This document shows, piece after piece, positions 27,295 to 35,313 of a stretch of 49,879 nt of DNA. Source of the stretch: Xenococcaceae cyanobacterium MO_167.B27 (GTDB lineage Bacteria > Cyanobacteriota > Cyanobacteriia > Cyanobacteriales > Xenococcaceae); assembly GCA_030065935.1 (NCBI GenBank), contig JASJCP010000016.1, forward strand, positions 1 through 49,879, in the 5' to 3' direction. The notes below the pieces were generated by a model, which did no database searches, was not told the origin of the DNA, and saw only the letters and a program-made list of their open reading frames with translations. How positions within the stretch are numbered: the first letter of the stretch is position 1; every line of letters starts with the position of its first letter. The position numbers and the translations under genes are program-made.

Positions 27295-28143
27295 GTGGAC
27301 TTAAAACAAATTTTCCAGACAAACAATCCAATTATTGGAGTAGTTCATCTGTTGCCATTACCCACTTCTCCTCGTTGGGGTGGCAACCTAAAAGCAGTGA
27401 TTGCCAGGGCGGAACAAGAAGCGACAGCCCTAGCAGCAGGGGGAGCAGACGGAATAATTGTCGAGAATTTTTTTGATGCTCCTTTTGCCAAAGAGCAGGT
27501 AGATCCTGCGGTAGTTAGTGCCATGACTTTAATTGTAGATCGCCTCAAAGGAATGGTAACAATACCCATTGGGGTAAATGTCTTGAGAAATGATGCTCGC
27601 AGTGGTATGGCGATCGCCAGTTGTTTGGGAATCGAATTTATCCGAGTCAATGTTTTAACTGGGATAATGGCAACAGATCAAGGTTTAATAGAAGGAAGAG
27701 CCTATGAGTTACTACGTTACCGTCGCGAACTAGGCTCTGAGGTAGCAATATTAGCAGATGTGTTAGTAAAACACGCTCGTCCGTTGGGAACACCCAATCT
27801 AACTACCGCGGTGCAAGACACTATAGAAAGAGGATTAGCAGACGGAGTAATTTTATCGGGTTGGGCGACAGGAAGCCCCCCCACTAAAGAAGATTTAGAA
27901 TTAGCGGTTGCTGCTGCGGGAAATACGCCAGTGTTTATTGGTAGCGGTGCAAGTTGGGAAAATATCCCCCAATTAATTCAAGCAGCGGATGGTGTGATTG
28001 TAGCAAGTTCCCTCAAACGCCACGGTAAAATTACTGAAACAATTGATCCCATAAAAGTTGCACAATTTGTCGAAGCTGCGAGACAAACTATCAAAACCAA
28101 ACAGGAACAGAAAACTGGCTCTTCCGTCAAAGTTCGTAATTGA
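27295..28143 (+). CDS. btpA: BtpA family protein (photosystem I biogenesis)
   Basis: BtpA in Synechocystis is needed to stabilise photosystem I reaction-centre proteins and is a peripheral thylakoid protein; its chemistry is not known. The 282-residue protein starts at GTG (MDLKQIFQTNNPIIGVVHLLPLPTSPRW), the usual BtpA start. It has the TIM-barrel-like motifs GGADGIIVENFFDAPF, PIGVNVLRND, FIRVNVLTG and DGVIVASSLKRHGKI. The VKOR-thioredoxin gene follows 46 bases later on the same strand. The two may be co-transcribed, which would couple photosystem biogenesis with disulfide formation. Confidence 0.92.
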   Translation: MDLKQIFQTNNPIIGVVHLLPLPTSPRWGGNLKAVIARAEQEATALAAGGADGIIVENFFDAPFAKEQVDPAVVSAMTLIVDRLKGMVTIPIGVNVLRNDARSGMAIASCLGIEFIRVNVLTGIMATDQGLIEGRAYELLRYRRELGSEVAILADVLVKHARPLGTPNLTTAVQDTIERGLADGVILSGWATGSPPTKEDLELAVAAAGNTPVFIGSGASWENIPQLIQAADGVIVASSLKRHGKITETIDPIKVAQFVEAARQTIKTKQEQKTGSSVKVRN

Positions 28144-28189
28144 AGTTAAAATCAAAGTCAAGTAATTGTAGCGTTAATTATCAAAGATT

Positions 28190-29191
28190 ATGATGGGTCG
28201 TAAACGTTCTCTTCCCTGGATTTATCGTTGGTCTAGACCAATTATAGGTGCGATCGCCATTGCTGGAGCGGTTCTCACTGCCTATCTCACGATAACTAAG
28301 TTAATGGGAGGGGAAGTAACTTGTTCTGCTGACGGGGGTGGCGGTAGTTGTAGTGGAGTATTAAATAGCGAGTATGCAGAGGTTTTTGGTTTACCCCTGA
28401 GCCTGTTTGGCTGTTTGGCATACCTCAGTATGGCAGCATTCGCCCTTTCTCCCCTAATAATTAGCAGCGATAAGAATAAAAAACTCAGGAAAGAACTAGA
28501 AAACTGGACTTGGTTACTATTATTAGCTGGTAGTACCTCTATGGCAGTATTTAGTGGCTACTTGATGTATGTTTTGGCATTTGAGATTCAATCTGTTTGT
28601 TTCTACTGCATCGGTTCTGCCCTATTTGCTCTAAGTATGTTTATTTTGACTGTTATGGGTAGAGATTGGGAAGATATTGGTCAGATTTTCTTTACAGGGG
28701 CGATTGTAGCGGTAGTGACCATTGTTGGTACTTTGGGAGTATATGCCAATGTTAATAATCCCGAGCTTGCTAACAATCCTGCGGTGGAAGTAGCAGATGC
28801 AGACGGTCTAATTCCCATTCCCCGTGGAGAGGGTAATCCTCGACCCCCTAAAGGCTGGGATATTACTACTACTTCTGGAGCTTCAGAACTAGCCCTAGCC
28901 AAACATCTTACTGAAGTAGGAGCTAAAAAATACGGTGCGTTTTGGTGTCCTCACTGTTACGAACAAAAACAGCTATTCGGGAAAGAAGCTTTTGCAGCAG
29001 TAGATTATATTGAGTGTGCCAATCCAGCTAATCCTCGCCAACAAACCCAAGCTTGTCAGCAAGCAGGAATCAGAAGTTATCCCACTTGGGAAATTAATGG
29101 TCAACTATACCCAGGAACTCAAAGTCTCGAAAAATTAGCCGAGTTATCTAATTATCAAGGAGAAAAAAGCTTTAAGTATAAATTACCGTAG
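28190..29191 (+). CDS. Vitamin K epoxide reductase-thioredoxin fusion
   Basis: A membrane disulfide-forming enzyme, the cyanobacterial counterpart of DsbB-DsbA in one chain. The VKOR domain has four to five membrane helices, the loop cysteine pair C45 and C54, and the quinone-linked active site C137-FY-C140. A linker leads to the lumen/periplasm-facing thioredoxin-like domain with C253-PH-C256 and two further cysteines (ECANP and ACQQ). Known homologues oxidise exported proteins and pass electrons to quinone; the plastid version (LTO1) is needed for photosystem II assembly. A double ATG exists at 28190 and 28193; either may be used. Confidence 0.92.
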   Translation: MMGRKRSLPWIYRWSRPIIGAIAIAGAVLTAYLTITKLMGGEVTCSADGGGGSCSGVLNSEYAEVFGLPLSLFGCLAYLSMAAFALSPLIISSDKNKKLRKELENWTWLLLLAGSTSMAVFSGYLMYVLAFEIQSVCFYCIGSALFALSMFILTVMGRDWEDIGQIFFTGAIVAVVTIVGTLGVYANVNNPELANNPAVEVADADGLIPIPRGEGNPRPPKGWDITTTSGASELALAKHLTEVGAKKYGAFWCPHCYEQKQLFGKEAFAAVDYIECANPANPRQQTQACQQAGIRSYPTWEINGQLYPGTQSLEKLAELSNYQGEKSFKYKLP

Positions 29192-29204
29192 GGCTTGGGA
29201 AAGC

Positions 29205-29433
29205 GCGATCGCCTAATTAACACGATAGAAGTTTGAAGAAATACTTTTTTTAGTACACTATCAAAAAAAGAGGACAATCAAATGACTGGCGATCGCAATA
29301 TTAGTATTGGTAGCGGTAACTATAAAGAGCGTATTGAGGGCGATTATATTCAGGGTAATTATTATAATGCACCGCAAAAACAAAACCTCGCTCAAGCAGC
29401 AGAAATTCAAGAATTACTCGAACAATTAGATAG
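29205..29433 (+). repeat. Duplicated promoter and 5' gene segment, copy 1
   Basis: The segment from GCGATCGCCTAATTAACAC through ACTTTTTTTAGTACA, the AAAAAAAGAGGA ribosome-binding region, the ATG and about 50 codons is repeated at 29686-29925. The two copies are exactly 481 bases apart over their first 150 bases. See the two following genes. Confidence 0.85.
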
Positions 29434-29602
29434 AAACTATGATACGGGTACTACTTCTGGCAAAATGCAAGTAGCATTGGTAGCTAATAGTAGTGTACTC
29501 GGATGCAATGCCGAAACTGCGGGTAAATACGGTGAAATTAAACATAATTTACGGCTAAAAGGTCGTCCTTTGCCAGAAAAGATATCTGGATTGCAGCAGT
29601 AA
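29282..29602 (+). CDS. Chimeric small ORF: GSGNY-family N-terminus joined to a vapC remnant
   Basis: A 106-residue frame preceded by a good ribosome-binding site (AGAGGA). Residues 1-65 (RNISIGSGNYKERIEGDYIQ, then GNYYNAPQKQ and a helical QAAEIQELLEQLDRNY) belong to a small cyanobacterial family of unknown function. From about residue 66 the sequence changes to a PIN-domain toxin tail (ETAGKYGEIKHNLRLKGRPLPE), then ends early by frameshift. The natural C-terminal half of the family protein is missing. It looks like a recombination product and probably does not work as either parent. The next gene is a frameshifted copy of the same family. Confidence 0.6.
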   Translation: MTGDRNISIGSGNYKERIEGDYIQGNYYNAPQKQNLAQAAEIQELLEQLDRNYDTGTTSGKMQVALVANSSVLGCNAETAGKYGEIKHNLRLKGRPLPEKISGLQQ

Positions 29603-29685
29603 CACTTCAATACAATTTAATTTTAGTGACACGAGATGCACATTTCCAAGAGGTAGAAAATTTACAAACAGTAGCTTGGGATTAA
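29478..29685 (+). pseudogene. 3' remnant of a vapC (PIN-domain) toxin gene with one frameshift
   Basis: Read with one base added after GAAAA near 29579, the translation runs ETAGKYGEIKHNLRLKGRPL, then PE-x-DIWIAAVTLQYNLILV and TRDAHFQEVENLQTVAWD before a stop at 29683-29685. This matches the C-terminal half of type II VapC toxins (YGxIKxxLRxxGxPIPENDxWIAA...LVTRDxHF...W), including the acidic PIN residues of PEND and TRD. The 5' half and any vapB antitoxin are absent. Confidence 0.75.
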
Positions 29686-29925
29686 GCGATCGCCTAATTA
29701 ACACAATAGAAGTTTGAAGCAATACTTTTTTTAGTACAGTATCAAAAAAAGAGGAAAATCAAATGAGTTGCGATCGCAATATTAATATGGGTAGCGGTAA
29801 CTATAACGATCGTATTGAGGGCGATTATATTCAGGGTAATTACGGTAAATGCACCGCAACAAAAAACCCTCGCTCAAGCAGCAGCAGAAATTCAAGAATT
29901 ACTCGAACAATTAGATACAGAATAC
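29686..29925 (+). repeat. Duplicated promoter and 5' gene segment, copy 2
   Basis: Second copy of the 29205-29433 segment. It begins directly after the stop of the vapC remnant. It has one extra triplet (GCA) and an extra A that breaks the reading frame near 29850. Confidence 0.85.
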
Positions 29926-30042
29926 GATCAATCGCACTGACTATCCCCAACCTATAGTCGATCATAAAGTACAACCTAAAGTTGATGGTGGAACCGTTTT
30001 TGTCGGTGAGAATACAGTCCATCACAAAAACCATGATTTTTA
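29763..30042 (+). pseudogene. Frameshifted GSGNY-family gene
   Basis: Paralogue of the preceding chimeric ORF with the same promoter and start. It begins RNINMGSGNYNDRIEGDYIQ. An extra A in GGTAAATGCACC, compared with TATAATGCACC in copy 1, shifts the frame. The downstream parts reappear in other frames: NAPQQKTLAQAAAEIQELLE up to a stop, then, after a second shift, DHKVQPKVDGGTVFVGENTV and HHKNHDF with a stop at 30040-30042. Two frameshifts make it a pseudogene, but it shows what the intact family C-terminus looked like. Confidence 0.7.
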
Positions 30043-30186
30043 ATGGTTATTTTCAAAATCCAATTTATAGAATAAATATCACTCATTATATGTGTGGATA
30101 ATCAAGCTCTTTGATGTAGGTTTGGCAAGATTTCAGGTCATTTTTCTGATGGTAGAAGCAAACAATTAAGCACAGTATCAACAACC

Positions 30187-30331
30187 ACCAGAGATTGAAA
30201 TCTCTGGCTAATAGAAAAAGTCTTCTAAAGAATACTAGATAAGGGTTTTAGTCCATTTGAATGGACTTATTCTGTGAGCGGAGCAATTGATTCCGAGGTG
30301 GGTTTTCCCGCTTACCGATAATGGTGCAAGC
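30187..30331 (+). repeat. Multi-hairpin dispersed repeat, copy G (divergent, interrupted)
   Basis: Same architecture as copies A-F with different stem sequences: hairpin 1 CCAGAGATT-GAA-ATCTCTGG (30188-30207), then AAGTCTTCTAAAGAATACT, hairpin 3 AGTCCATTTGAATGGACT (30250-30267), TTCTGTGAGCGG, and an 8-bp stem GTGAGCGG/CCGCTTAC (with a G-T pair) closing the last hairpin. The right terminus GGTGCAAGC is split by the 211-bp insertion and continues at 30543. Compared with copy B, stem changes occur on both sides (compensatory). Confidence 0.65.
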
Positions 30332-30542
30332 CTGACGGGGTGACAAGCAACCTATAAGTTAGGCAGGGCGGGCTTTCTGGTATTGCGATAGCTGAAAAGA
30401 TTTGAGCAATATTTTGCTCAAAATCATCTTTAAATCCTAATCCTTCGTTATGAAATAAAGATAAATGAATTTATCTTTTCAGCAGGTTATCGTGTAAAAA
30501 GCCCGCCCTGCCGTACCTTTGACTGTGTTGTCACCCCGTCAG
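30332..30542. mobile_element. 211-bp miniature element with 15-bp TIRs and 9-bp target duplication
   Basis: The terminal inverted repeats CTGACGGGGTGACAA (30332-30346) and TTGTCACCCCGTCAG (30528-30542) match perfectly. Immediately outside both ends stands the same nonamer GGTGCAAGC (30323-30331 and 30543-30551), the target duplication. Inside, GGCAGGGCGGGCTTT (30362-30376) pairs perfectly with AAAGCCCGCCCTGCC (30498-30512), and CTGAAAAGAT pairs with ATCTTTTCAG, so almost all of it can fold into one hairpin. No coding capacity: a MITE-type element moved by a transposase in trans. It inserted into the end of repeat copy G. Confidence 0.85.
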
Positions 30543-30698
30543 GGTGCAAGCTCTGATTTTAACGTGAAAGCAAGCGGTTGTAGTAATTACATCTTCTTCC
30601 ACAACATACATTACGGCTACACATCAATCGACCCGTCCCCGTGTCTGGTGCGTCCCCGTATCAGTCATCTGTAGCAAACTTAAATAGAAATGGTATAA

Positions 30699-30758
30699 GG
30701 TGGGCAGTTTGATCTTTGGGGGAAAATTTGTTGGCTTACTTGTTATCATCTGCCCACC
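30699..30758. repeat. Inverted pair GGTGGGCAG/CTGCCCACC
   Basis: Perfect 9-base arms separated by 42 bases. The CCCACCCTAC edge resembles the hairpin at 17586-17609, so it may be another small dispersed palindromic unit. Confidence 0.5.
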
Positions 30759-30958
30759 CTACAGAACTTCTAACAGGGCGCAAGCCTTGCGCGGATAACC
30801 CCTGACCTAAAATTTAACCATAAAGAGCGAACTTCATATAAGATGTTCATCAAGGTCACAAGCGTTAAAAAGTTAGAGAAAACCTAAAAGCTTGGTGGGA
30901 CAGAAGGTAGCGTCAATTAAACTTAACAGGTGAAATTTATGCTGATTAAGATAACTAA

Positions 30959-32548
30959 ATGGATACAGCTAAACTTTGGGAACGCTATCAAAACTGGCTC
31001 TACTACAATGAGGGATTGGGATTTTACTTAGATGTTAGCCGAATGAGTTTTGATGATGCTTTTGTGGAACAGATGAAGCCTAAGTTTGACAAAGCATTTA
31101 AAGATATCAAAGCTATAGAAGCAGGTGCGATTGCTAATCCTGATGAAAACCGCATGGTGGGTCACTATTGGCTACGAAACCCAGACCTCGCACCTACTCC
31201 AGAACTCAAACAGGATATTGTTGATACCCAACAAAAAATTCTTAACTTTCAGCAACAGATTCATACTGGTGCAATTCATCCTCCTAGTGGCGGTAAGTTT
31301 ACAGATATTCTTTCCATTGGTATTGGTGGTTCGGCACTAGGACCTCAATTTGTGGCTCAGGCTTTAGCTCCTCAAAATCCACCAATGAGAATTCACTTTA
31401 TTGATAATACGGATCCTGCTGGAATAGACCGAGTAATAGCAGATATTGGCGAACGTCTGGAACAAACTTTGGTTGCAGTAATTTCCAAATCGGGCGGTAC
31501 TCCTGAAACTCGTAATGGAATGCTAGAAGTCAAGAAAGTCTATGAGGATCGAGGTTTAGATTTCGCTACTCATGCTGTTGCTATCACGGGAACAAATAGT
31601 AAATTAGAAACCATTGCTAAAACCGAAGGATGGTTAACCACCTTTCCCATGCGAGATTGGGTAGGAGGTCGCACCTCTGAGTTATCCGCAGTGGGTCTAG
31701 TAGCAGCAGCTTTACAAGGAATCAATATTCAACAGATGCTAGAAGGGGCAAAAATGATGGATGCCCTCACTATAAAGCCCGATCTTAAAAACAATCCTGC
31801 TGCTCTTTTAGCTCTATCCTGGTATTTTGCTGGCAATGGTAAGGGTGAAAAGGATATGGTGATTTTGCCCTACAAAGATAGTTTGCTACTGTTTAGTCGC
31901 TATCTCCAACAACTGATTATGGAGTCTTTGGGGAAAGAAAAAGATTTAGACGGGAATATTGTTAATCAAGGTATTGCGGTATATGGTAATAAAGGTTCTA
32001 CCGACCAACACGCCTATGTACAGCAGTTACGGGAAGGAGTTAATAATTTCTTTCTGACTTTTGTTGAAGTACTAAAAGACAGAGATGGAGAAACTGTAGA
32101 AATTGAGCCTGATGTTACTTCGGGAGATTATCTCCTAGGCTTTTTGTTGGGAACAAGACAAGCTCTATATGAAAAACAACGGGATTCTATTACTATTACT
32201 ATTCCTGAAGTGAATGAAATCTACGTGGGAGCTTTAATTGCACTTTACGAAAGAGCCGTAAGTTTATATGGTTCTTTAGTGAACATTAATGCTTATCATC
32301 AACCAGGTGTGGAAGCTGGAAAAAAAGCAGCAGCTTCAGTATTGGCAATACAAAATAGAGTGATGGAAGTTCTGACAGAAGCCACATCTTCTTTGTCTCT
32401 AGTGCAGTTGGCACAAAAAGCCAATGCTACAGATGAGATAGAAACAGTTTATAAAATTGTTAGGCATCTGGCAGCTAATGAACGCAATATTATTTTAGAG
32501 GGTAATCTTAGTCAACCTGAAAGCTTGAAGATTGCTAAACAAAATTAG
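30959..32548 (+). CDS. pgi: Glucose-6-phosphate isomerase
   Basis: Pgi interconverts glucose 6-phosphate and fructose 6-phosphate in glycolysis and the oxidative pentose-phosphate cycle. The 529-residue protein has the sugar-phosphate motifs [13 protein letters not shown] and [12 protein letters not shown], the catalytic segments [12 protein letters not shown] and [15 protein letters not shown], and the C-terminal [16 protein letters not shown]. Length and N-terminus ([25 protein letters not shown]) fit the cyanobacterial form. An AGGTGA motif stands in front of another ATG at 30940, out of frame with pgi, so a short upstream overlapping ORF may affect initiation. Confidence 0.95.
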   Translation: MDTAKLWERYQNWLYYNEGLGFYLDVSRMSFDDAFVEQMKPKFDKAFKDIKAIEAGAIANPDENRMVGHYWLRNPDLAPTPELKQDIVDTQQKILNFQQQIHTGAIHPPSGGKFTDILSIGIGGSALGPQFVAQALAPQNPPMRIHFIDNTDPAGIDRVIADIGERLEQTLVAVISKSGGTPETRNGMLEVKKVYEDRGLDFATHAVAITGTNSKLETIAKTEGWLTTFPMRDWVGGRTSELSAVGLVAAALQGINIQQMLEGAKMMDALTIKPDLKNNPAALLALSWYFAGNGKGEKDMVILPYKDSLLLFSRYLQQLIMESLGKEKDLDGNIVNQGIAVYGNKGSTDQHAYVQQLREGVNNFFLTFVEVLKDRDGETVEIEPDVTSGDYLLGFLLGTRQALYEKQRDSITITIPEVNEIYVGALIALYERAVSLYGSLVNINAYHQPGVEAGKKAAASVLAIQNRVMEVLTEATSSLSLVQLAQKANATDEIETVYKIVRHLAANERNIILEGNLSQPESLKIAKQN

Positions 32549-32567
32549 TTATTGATAATTCATATCT

Positions 32568-32602
32568 AATGTGGGGGTTTGGCAGTGCCTAGCCCCTACA
32601 TT
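32568..32602 (+). terminator. Hairpin after pgi
   Basis: AATGTGGGG...CCCCTACATT forms a 9-bp stem with one mismatch (G/T) around an inner TTTGGCA/TGCC pairing, 20 bases after the pgi stop. TTATTT follows. Could be a factor-independent terminator for pgi or a dispersed palindrome; both are possible. Confidence 0.5.
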
Positions 32603-32639
32603 ATTTGGTACTATTTTACTATAAAATGAATTTTCCCGA

Positions 32640-32729
32640 TTAGGGTTCATTAGCAAAGTAAGCACAAGTACCGATAGTAGAAGCCAAAATCCAACCTAAG
32701 CATAAAACGCCAATTAATGCGACTATCAT
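32640..32729 (-). CDS. 29-residue single-pass membrane peptide
   Basis: The minus-strand frame encodes MIVALIGVLCLGWILASTIG and TCAYFANEP. It is one continuous hydrophobic helix with a short polar C-terminus, like the many small membrane subunits of cyanobacterial thylakoid complexes. A GGAG motif lies 8 bases before the ATG (CACTGGAGAAACAGTT), which supports translation. It does not match PetL, PetM, PetN, Psb30 or PsaM as I know them. Convergent with pgi. Function unknown. Confidence 0.5.
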   Translation of the reverse strand: MIVALIGVLCLGWILASTIGTCAYFANEP

Positions 32730-32993
32730 AACTGTTTCTCCAGTGATTGTTTGACATACACAATTTAACAACGAGATCGAGGTGTTGCAATAATTCTTAA
32801 AAAATTGGCAGGATTGTCACACACCGTAAAAGATTACTCAGATTTTTAAGGTTGGTTTAAGCTTCGCTGCCATTTCGCTTGTGGCTTATTATTCAATTAT
32901 CCGAGTTGCTGAACTGGGTAATTATGAGAAAAACTAGAAACTTAAGATAAAATGATTTATGTCCCAAAGCTAGAAAAGTTAAGGAGGTTGACT

Positions 32994-33050
32994 ATGGCTG
33001 AGTCTGTATCTGTTTTCACCACAATGACCATCACTACACAAACTCGATAA
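32994..33050 (+). CDS. 18-residue threonine-rich leader-like ORF
   Basis: AAGGAGG, the strongest Shine-Dalgarno sequence noticed in the window, stands 7 bases before an ATG. It opens the frame MAESVSVFTTMTITTQTR and then stops. Six of the last ten residues are threonine. It lies 104 bases upstream of rsgA. A leader peptide controlling rsgA by translation rate is one reading; a decayed gene start is another. Threonine attenuators of this composition are known in enterobacteria (thrL) but not established in cyanobacteria. Confidence 0.4.
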   Translation: MAESVSVFTTMTITTQTR

Positions 33051-33154
33051 GGTCACAGAGGATTTGATTCAAAGCTTTTGGTCTGACTCCCTTGTAAGAT
33101 GGGTGAGATTCCTTTGTGAACCTTAAACCAGTTTCACACAACAGGAATCTACAA

Positions 33155-34222
33155 ATGAAATTAGAATTATTCGGCTGGAATAGTGCTTTAGCTTGCAGTT
33201 TTGAGCCATATGCAAAAGATGGCTACTCCGTTGGTAGAATTACTCTGGAGTACAGAGGGGAATATACTCTCTACAGTGAGTTGGGCGAAGTGCGCGCTAA
33301 AATCTCTGGAAAACTAAGGCATCAGATAACTGATGGTGGAGAATTTCCCGCTATAGGCGATTGGGTAGTTATTAAAACCAGACAGAATGAGCAAAGTGCC
33401 ACAATTTACGGCATTATGCCTAGGAAAAGTAAATTTTCTCGGAAAACAGTAGGAGGAAAAACCTCGGAGCAAATCGTTGCTGCCAATATAGATACCGCAT
33501 TGTTAGTATCTGGACTAGACAATGACTTCAACTTGAGGCGGATTGAACGTTATTTAATTCTTACGTGGGAAAGTGGTGCAAATCCAATTATTGTCTTGAA
33601 TAAAGCGGATGCTTGCTCCGAAGTAGAACAGTGCGTTGCAGAAGTAGAAGCTATTGCTCCTGGTGTTCCCATTATTGTATTAAGTGCAGTTTTAAAACAG
33701 GGACTAGATGAACTCAAAAACTATATTCAACCTGGTATGACTGTTGCCATGCTTGGTTCTTCTGGAGTAGGTAAATCAACAATCGCCAATCAACTGATGG
33801 GGGGAGAACTTCAAAAAGTTCAACCTGTTCGACATGGCGACAACCGTGGCAAACATACCACCACTCATCGGGAGTTGTTTCTGTTGCCTGGAGGTGGGGT
33901 AATTATAGATACTCCAGGGATGCGAGAAATCCAGATTTGGGCAACCGAAACTAGTTTTGAGCAAACCTTCACGGATATTGAGATGTTGGCTAAAAAGTGC
34001 CGTTTTCGCGATTGTCAGCACAGTCACGAACCTGATTGTGCAGTGCAGAATGCGATATTACAGGGGGTACTTGACGAACGACGCTTTCTCAATTACCAAA
34101 AGCTTCACAAAGAACTAAACTACCTCAGTCGAAAACAAAGGCAGCTTAAGCAATTGGAGAACAAATCCAAATGGAAAAAGATTACTAAAGCGATGCGTCA
34201 GCATTATAAGAGGTATGATTAA
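33155..34222 (+). CDS. rsgA: Ribosome small subunit-dependent GTPase A
   Basis: RsgA checks maturation of the 30S decoding centre and releases RbfA. I chose the ATG at 33155 ([12 protein letters not shown]), with AGGA 8 bases upstream, over a GTG at 33116. The 355-residue protein has an N-terminal OB fold, then the circularly permuted GTPase order: G4 NKAD before G1 GSSGVGKST and G3 DTPGMREI. The C-terminal zinc-binding knuckle is [14 protein letters not shown], and a basic tail follows. Everything expected is present. A very short ORF with a strong ribosome-binding site precedes it. Confidence 0.94.
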   Translation: MKLELFGWNSALACSFEPYAKDGYSVGRITLEYRGEYTLYSELGEVRAKISGKLRHQITDGGEFPAIGDWVVIKTRQNEQSATIYGIMPRKSKFSRKTVGGKTSEQIVAANIDTALLVSGLDNDFNLRRIERYLILTWESGANPIIVLNKADACSEVEQCVAEVEAIAPGVPIIVLSAVLKQGLDELKNYIQPGMTVAMLGSSGVGKSTIANQLMGGELQKVQPVRHGDNRGKHTTTHRELFLLPGGGVIIDTPGMREIQIWATETSFEQTFTDIEMLAKKCRFRDCQHSHEPDCAVQNAILQGVLDERRFLNYQKLHKELNYLSRKQRQLKQLENKSKWKKITKAMRQHYKRYD

Positions 34223-34418
34223 TACCCAGCTAACTATATTGACTCAGAAAGATATTTAGTGTTACCCAAAACTCAGTTAACTAGAGTTAAAGGCGAAAAT
34301 ACAAGGGTTTTGACATTAAAATGTCTAAGTCTGATTAGGTGCAATATCTCAGTCTTACTTATTACTTATTGCATATGAAGCTTCGGGACTAAGTCGTGAG
34401 TCACCGAGTCACCTAGTA

Positions 34419-34446
34419 GTAGGAACAATTCATGAATTGCCCCTAC
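34419..34446. repeat. GTAGG...CCTAC palindrome with CAATTCATGAATTG core
   Basis: The core CAATTCATGAATTG is perfectly self-complementary and is flanked by GTAGGAA and CCCCTAC arms. The same core, GCAATTCATGAATTGCCCCTA, occurs at 48687-48707. It directly abuts the left end of repeat copy D. Confidence 0.6.
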
Positions 34447-34588
34447 CTCATATCTTGCACCTTAAATCCATACCGCCTAAAACTGAAGTTTCAGACTAAA
34501 TTGAAGTTCTCTTGAGTAGGGGTAAGGAGATGCCAAACCCTACTTAAGGTATTAGCCAAGAAATAAATTTTTTGGGGATTTATCGCGC
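34447..34588 (+). repeat. Multi-hairpin dispersed repeat, copy D (with inserted palindrome)
   Basis: Left end CTCATATCTTGCACC (34447-34461), hairpin 1 CCTAAAACTGAAGTTTCAG, then AAGTTCTCTTGAG. At this point hairpin 3 is cut by GTAGGGGTAAGGAGATGCCA and AACCCTAC, a GTAGGG-ended palindrome (about 34516-34543). The unit resumes with TATTAGCCAAGAAATAAATT and ends with GATTTATCGCG. It shows one small palindrome jumping into another. Confidence 0.65.
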
Positions 34589-35227
34589 TTATAAAAAGTA
34601 TGATTGTTGATATGCAGTTGATAAACTTTTGATATTTCTCTTGAAATTTTTGAAAGCTCTTGCTATTTTTTTGTTCTCTTTTTTATTAACGTGGGGAAAT
34701 TCAACATCAGGAATTTCCTTTCCTAGAAATGGGCAAATTTTTTCCCATAAGTTTCCTTCTTTAAGATGAATAATTAACAGATCGTCCGGTCTATCTTTAA
34801 AATACTCAATTACTTCCCTATTGTGTCTTTCATATCTTTCTATATATATTTGTTCGTTTCCTTTTGGATGTCCTACCCCATAGATCAATTCTCTCATAGG
34901 AGTGTTTCGAGTGCGGAAATGGGTAACTACACTTTTAATCCAGCTATCTACTGGTCTGATGACAAGTATAAATTTACTATCAGGATATTTTTGATCTAAT
35001 TCTTTATATAAGATGGGCCAAGGATTATCTTGGAAAGCATCATATTTATCTACTAAATCATAAGCAAGTTGATGCACTTCTTCTTTTATATTAGGGTTAT
35101 GAGTACCAACCTTACCACAAACTTTATATCCTAATATTTCAAGAGCCTTACTGAATGATTTTGTTCCTGTTTTGTGAAATCCGATTCCAAATACTTTAGC
35201 TAACTTTTTTTCTTGACTAGTAACCAT
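34589..35227 (-). CDS. Sulfotransferase-like protein
   Basis: A 212-residue protein with the PAPS 5'-phosphosulfate-binding loop near its start (VFGIGFHKTGTKSFSKAL) and the 3'-phosphate-binding segment KFILVIRPVDSWIKS. This is the cytosolic sulfotransferase-fold family often seen as sulfotransferase family protein in cyanobacteria. It would transfer sulfate from PAPS to a hydroxyl group. Last gene of a four-gene minus-strand set, 86 bases after the preceding gene, and close to glycosyltransferases and a flippase; a glycan acceptor is therefore the best guess. Downstream it meets repeat copy D directly. Confidence 0.82.
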   Translation of the reverse strand: MVTSQEKKLAKVFGIGFHKTGTKSFSKALEILGYKVCGKVGTHNPNIKEEVHQLAYDLVDKYDAFQDNPWPILYKELDQKYPDSKFILVIRPVDSWIKSVVTHFRTRNTPMRELIYGVGHPKGNEQIYIERYERHNREVIEYFKDRPDDLLIIHLKEGNLWEKICPFLGKEIPDVEFPHVNKKENKKIARAFKNFKRNIKSLSTAYQQSYFL

Positions 35228-35313
35228 AATTAAAAATCTCGAATTGATGATTAAAATATTTCTTGATATTGGTTATTCAACCCTGATTTAAGATCGATAT
35301 ATCTTATTTTCTC

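Larger units (their letters stand above)
30043..30958. other. Gene-free region dense in palindromes
   Basis: 916 bases between the pseudogene and pgi. They hold multi-hairpin repeat copy G (30187-30551, interrupted), the inserted 211-bp element (30332-30542), an inverted pair GGTGGGCAG/CTGCCCACC (30699-30758) and a hairpin GCGCAAG-C-CTTGCGC (30778-30792). No protein gene is supported. Confidence 0.6.
34223..34588. other. Gene-free region with palindrome and repeat copy D
   Basis: 366 bases between two convergent genes. Contains the palindrome at 34419-34446 and multi-hairpin repeat copy D (34447-34588), which reaches the sulfotransferase stop codon. The rest is unremarkable AT-rich sequence. 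Confidence 0.6.
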
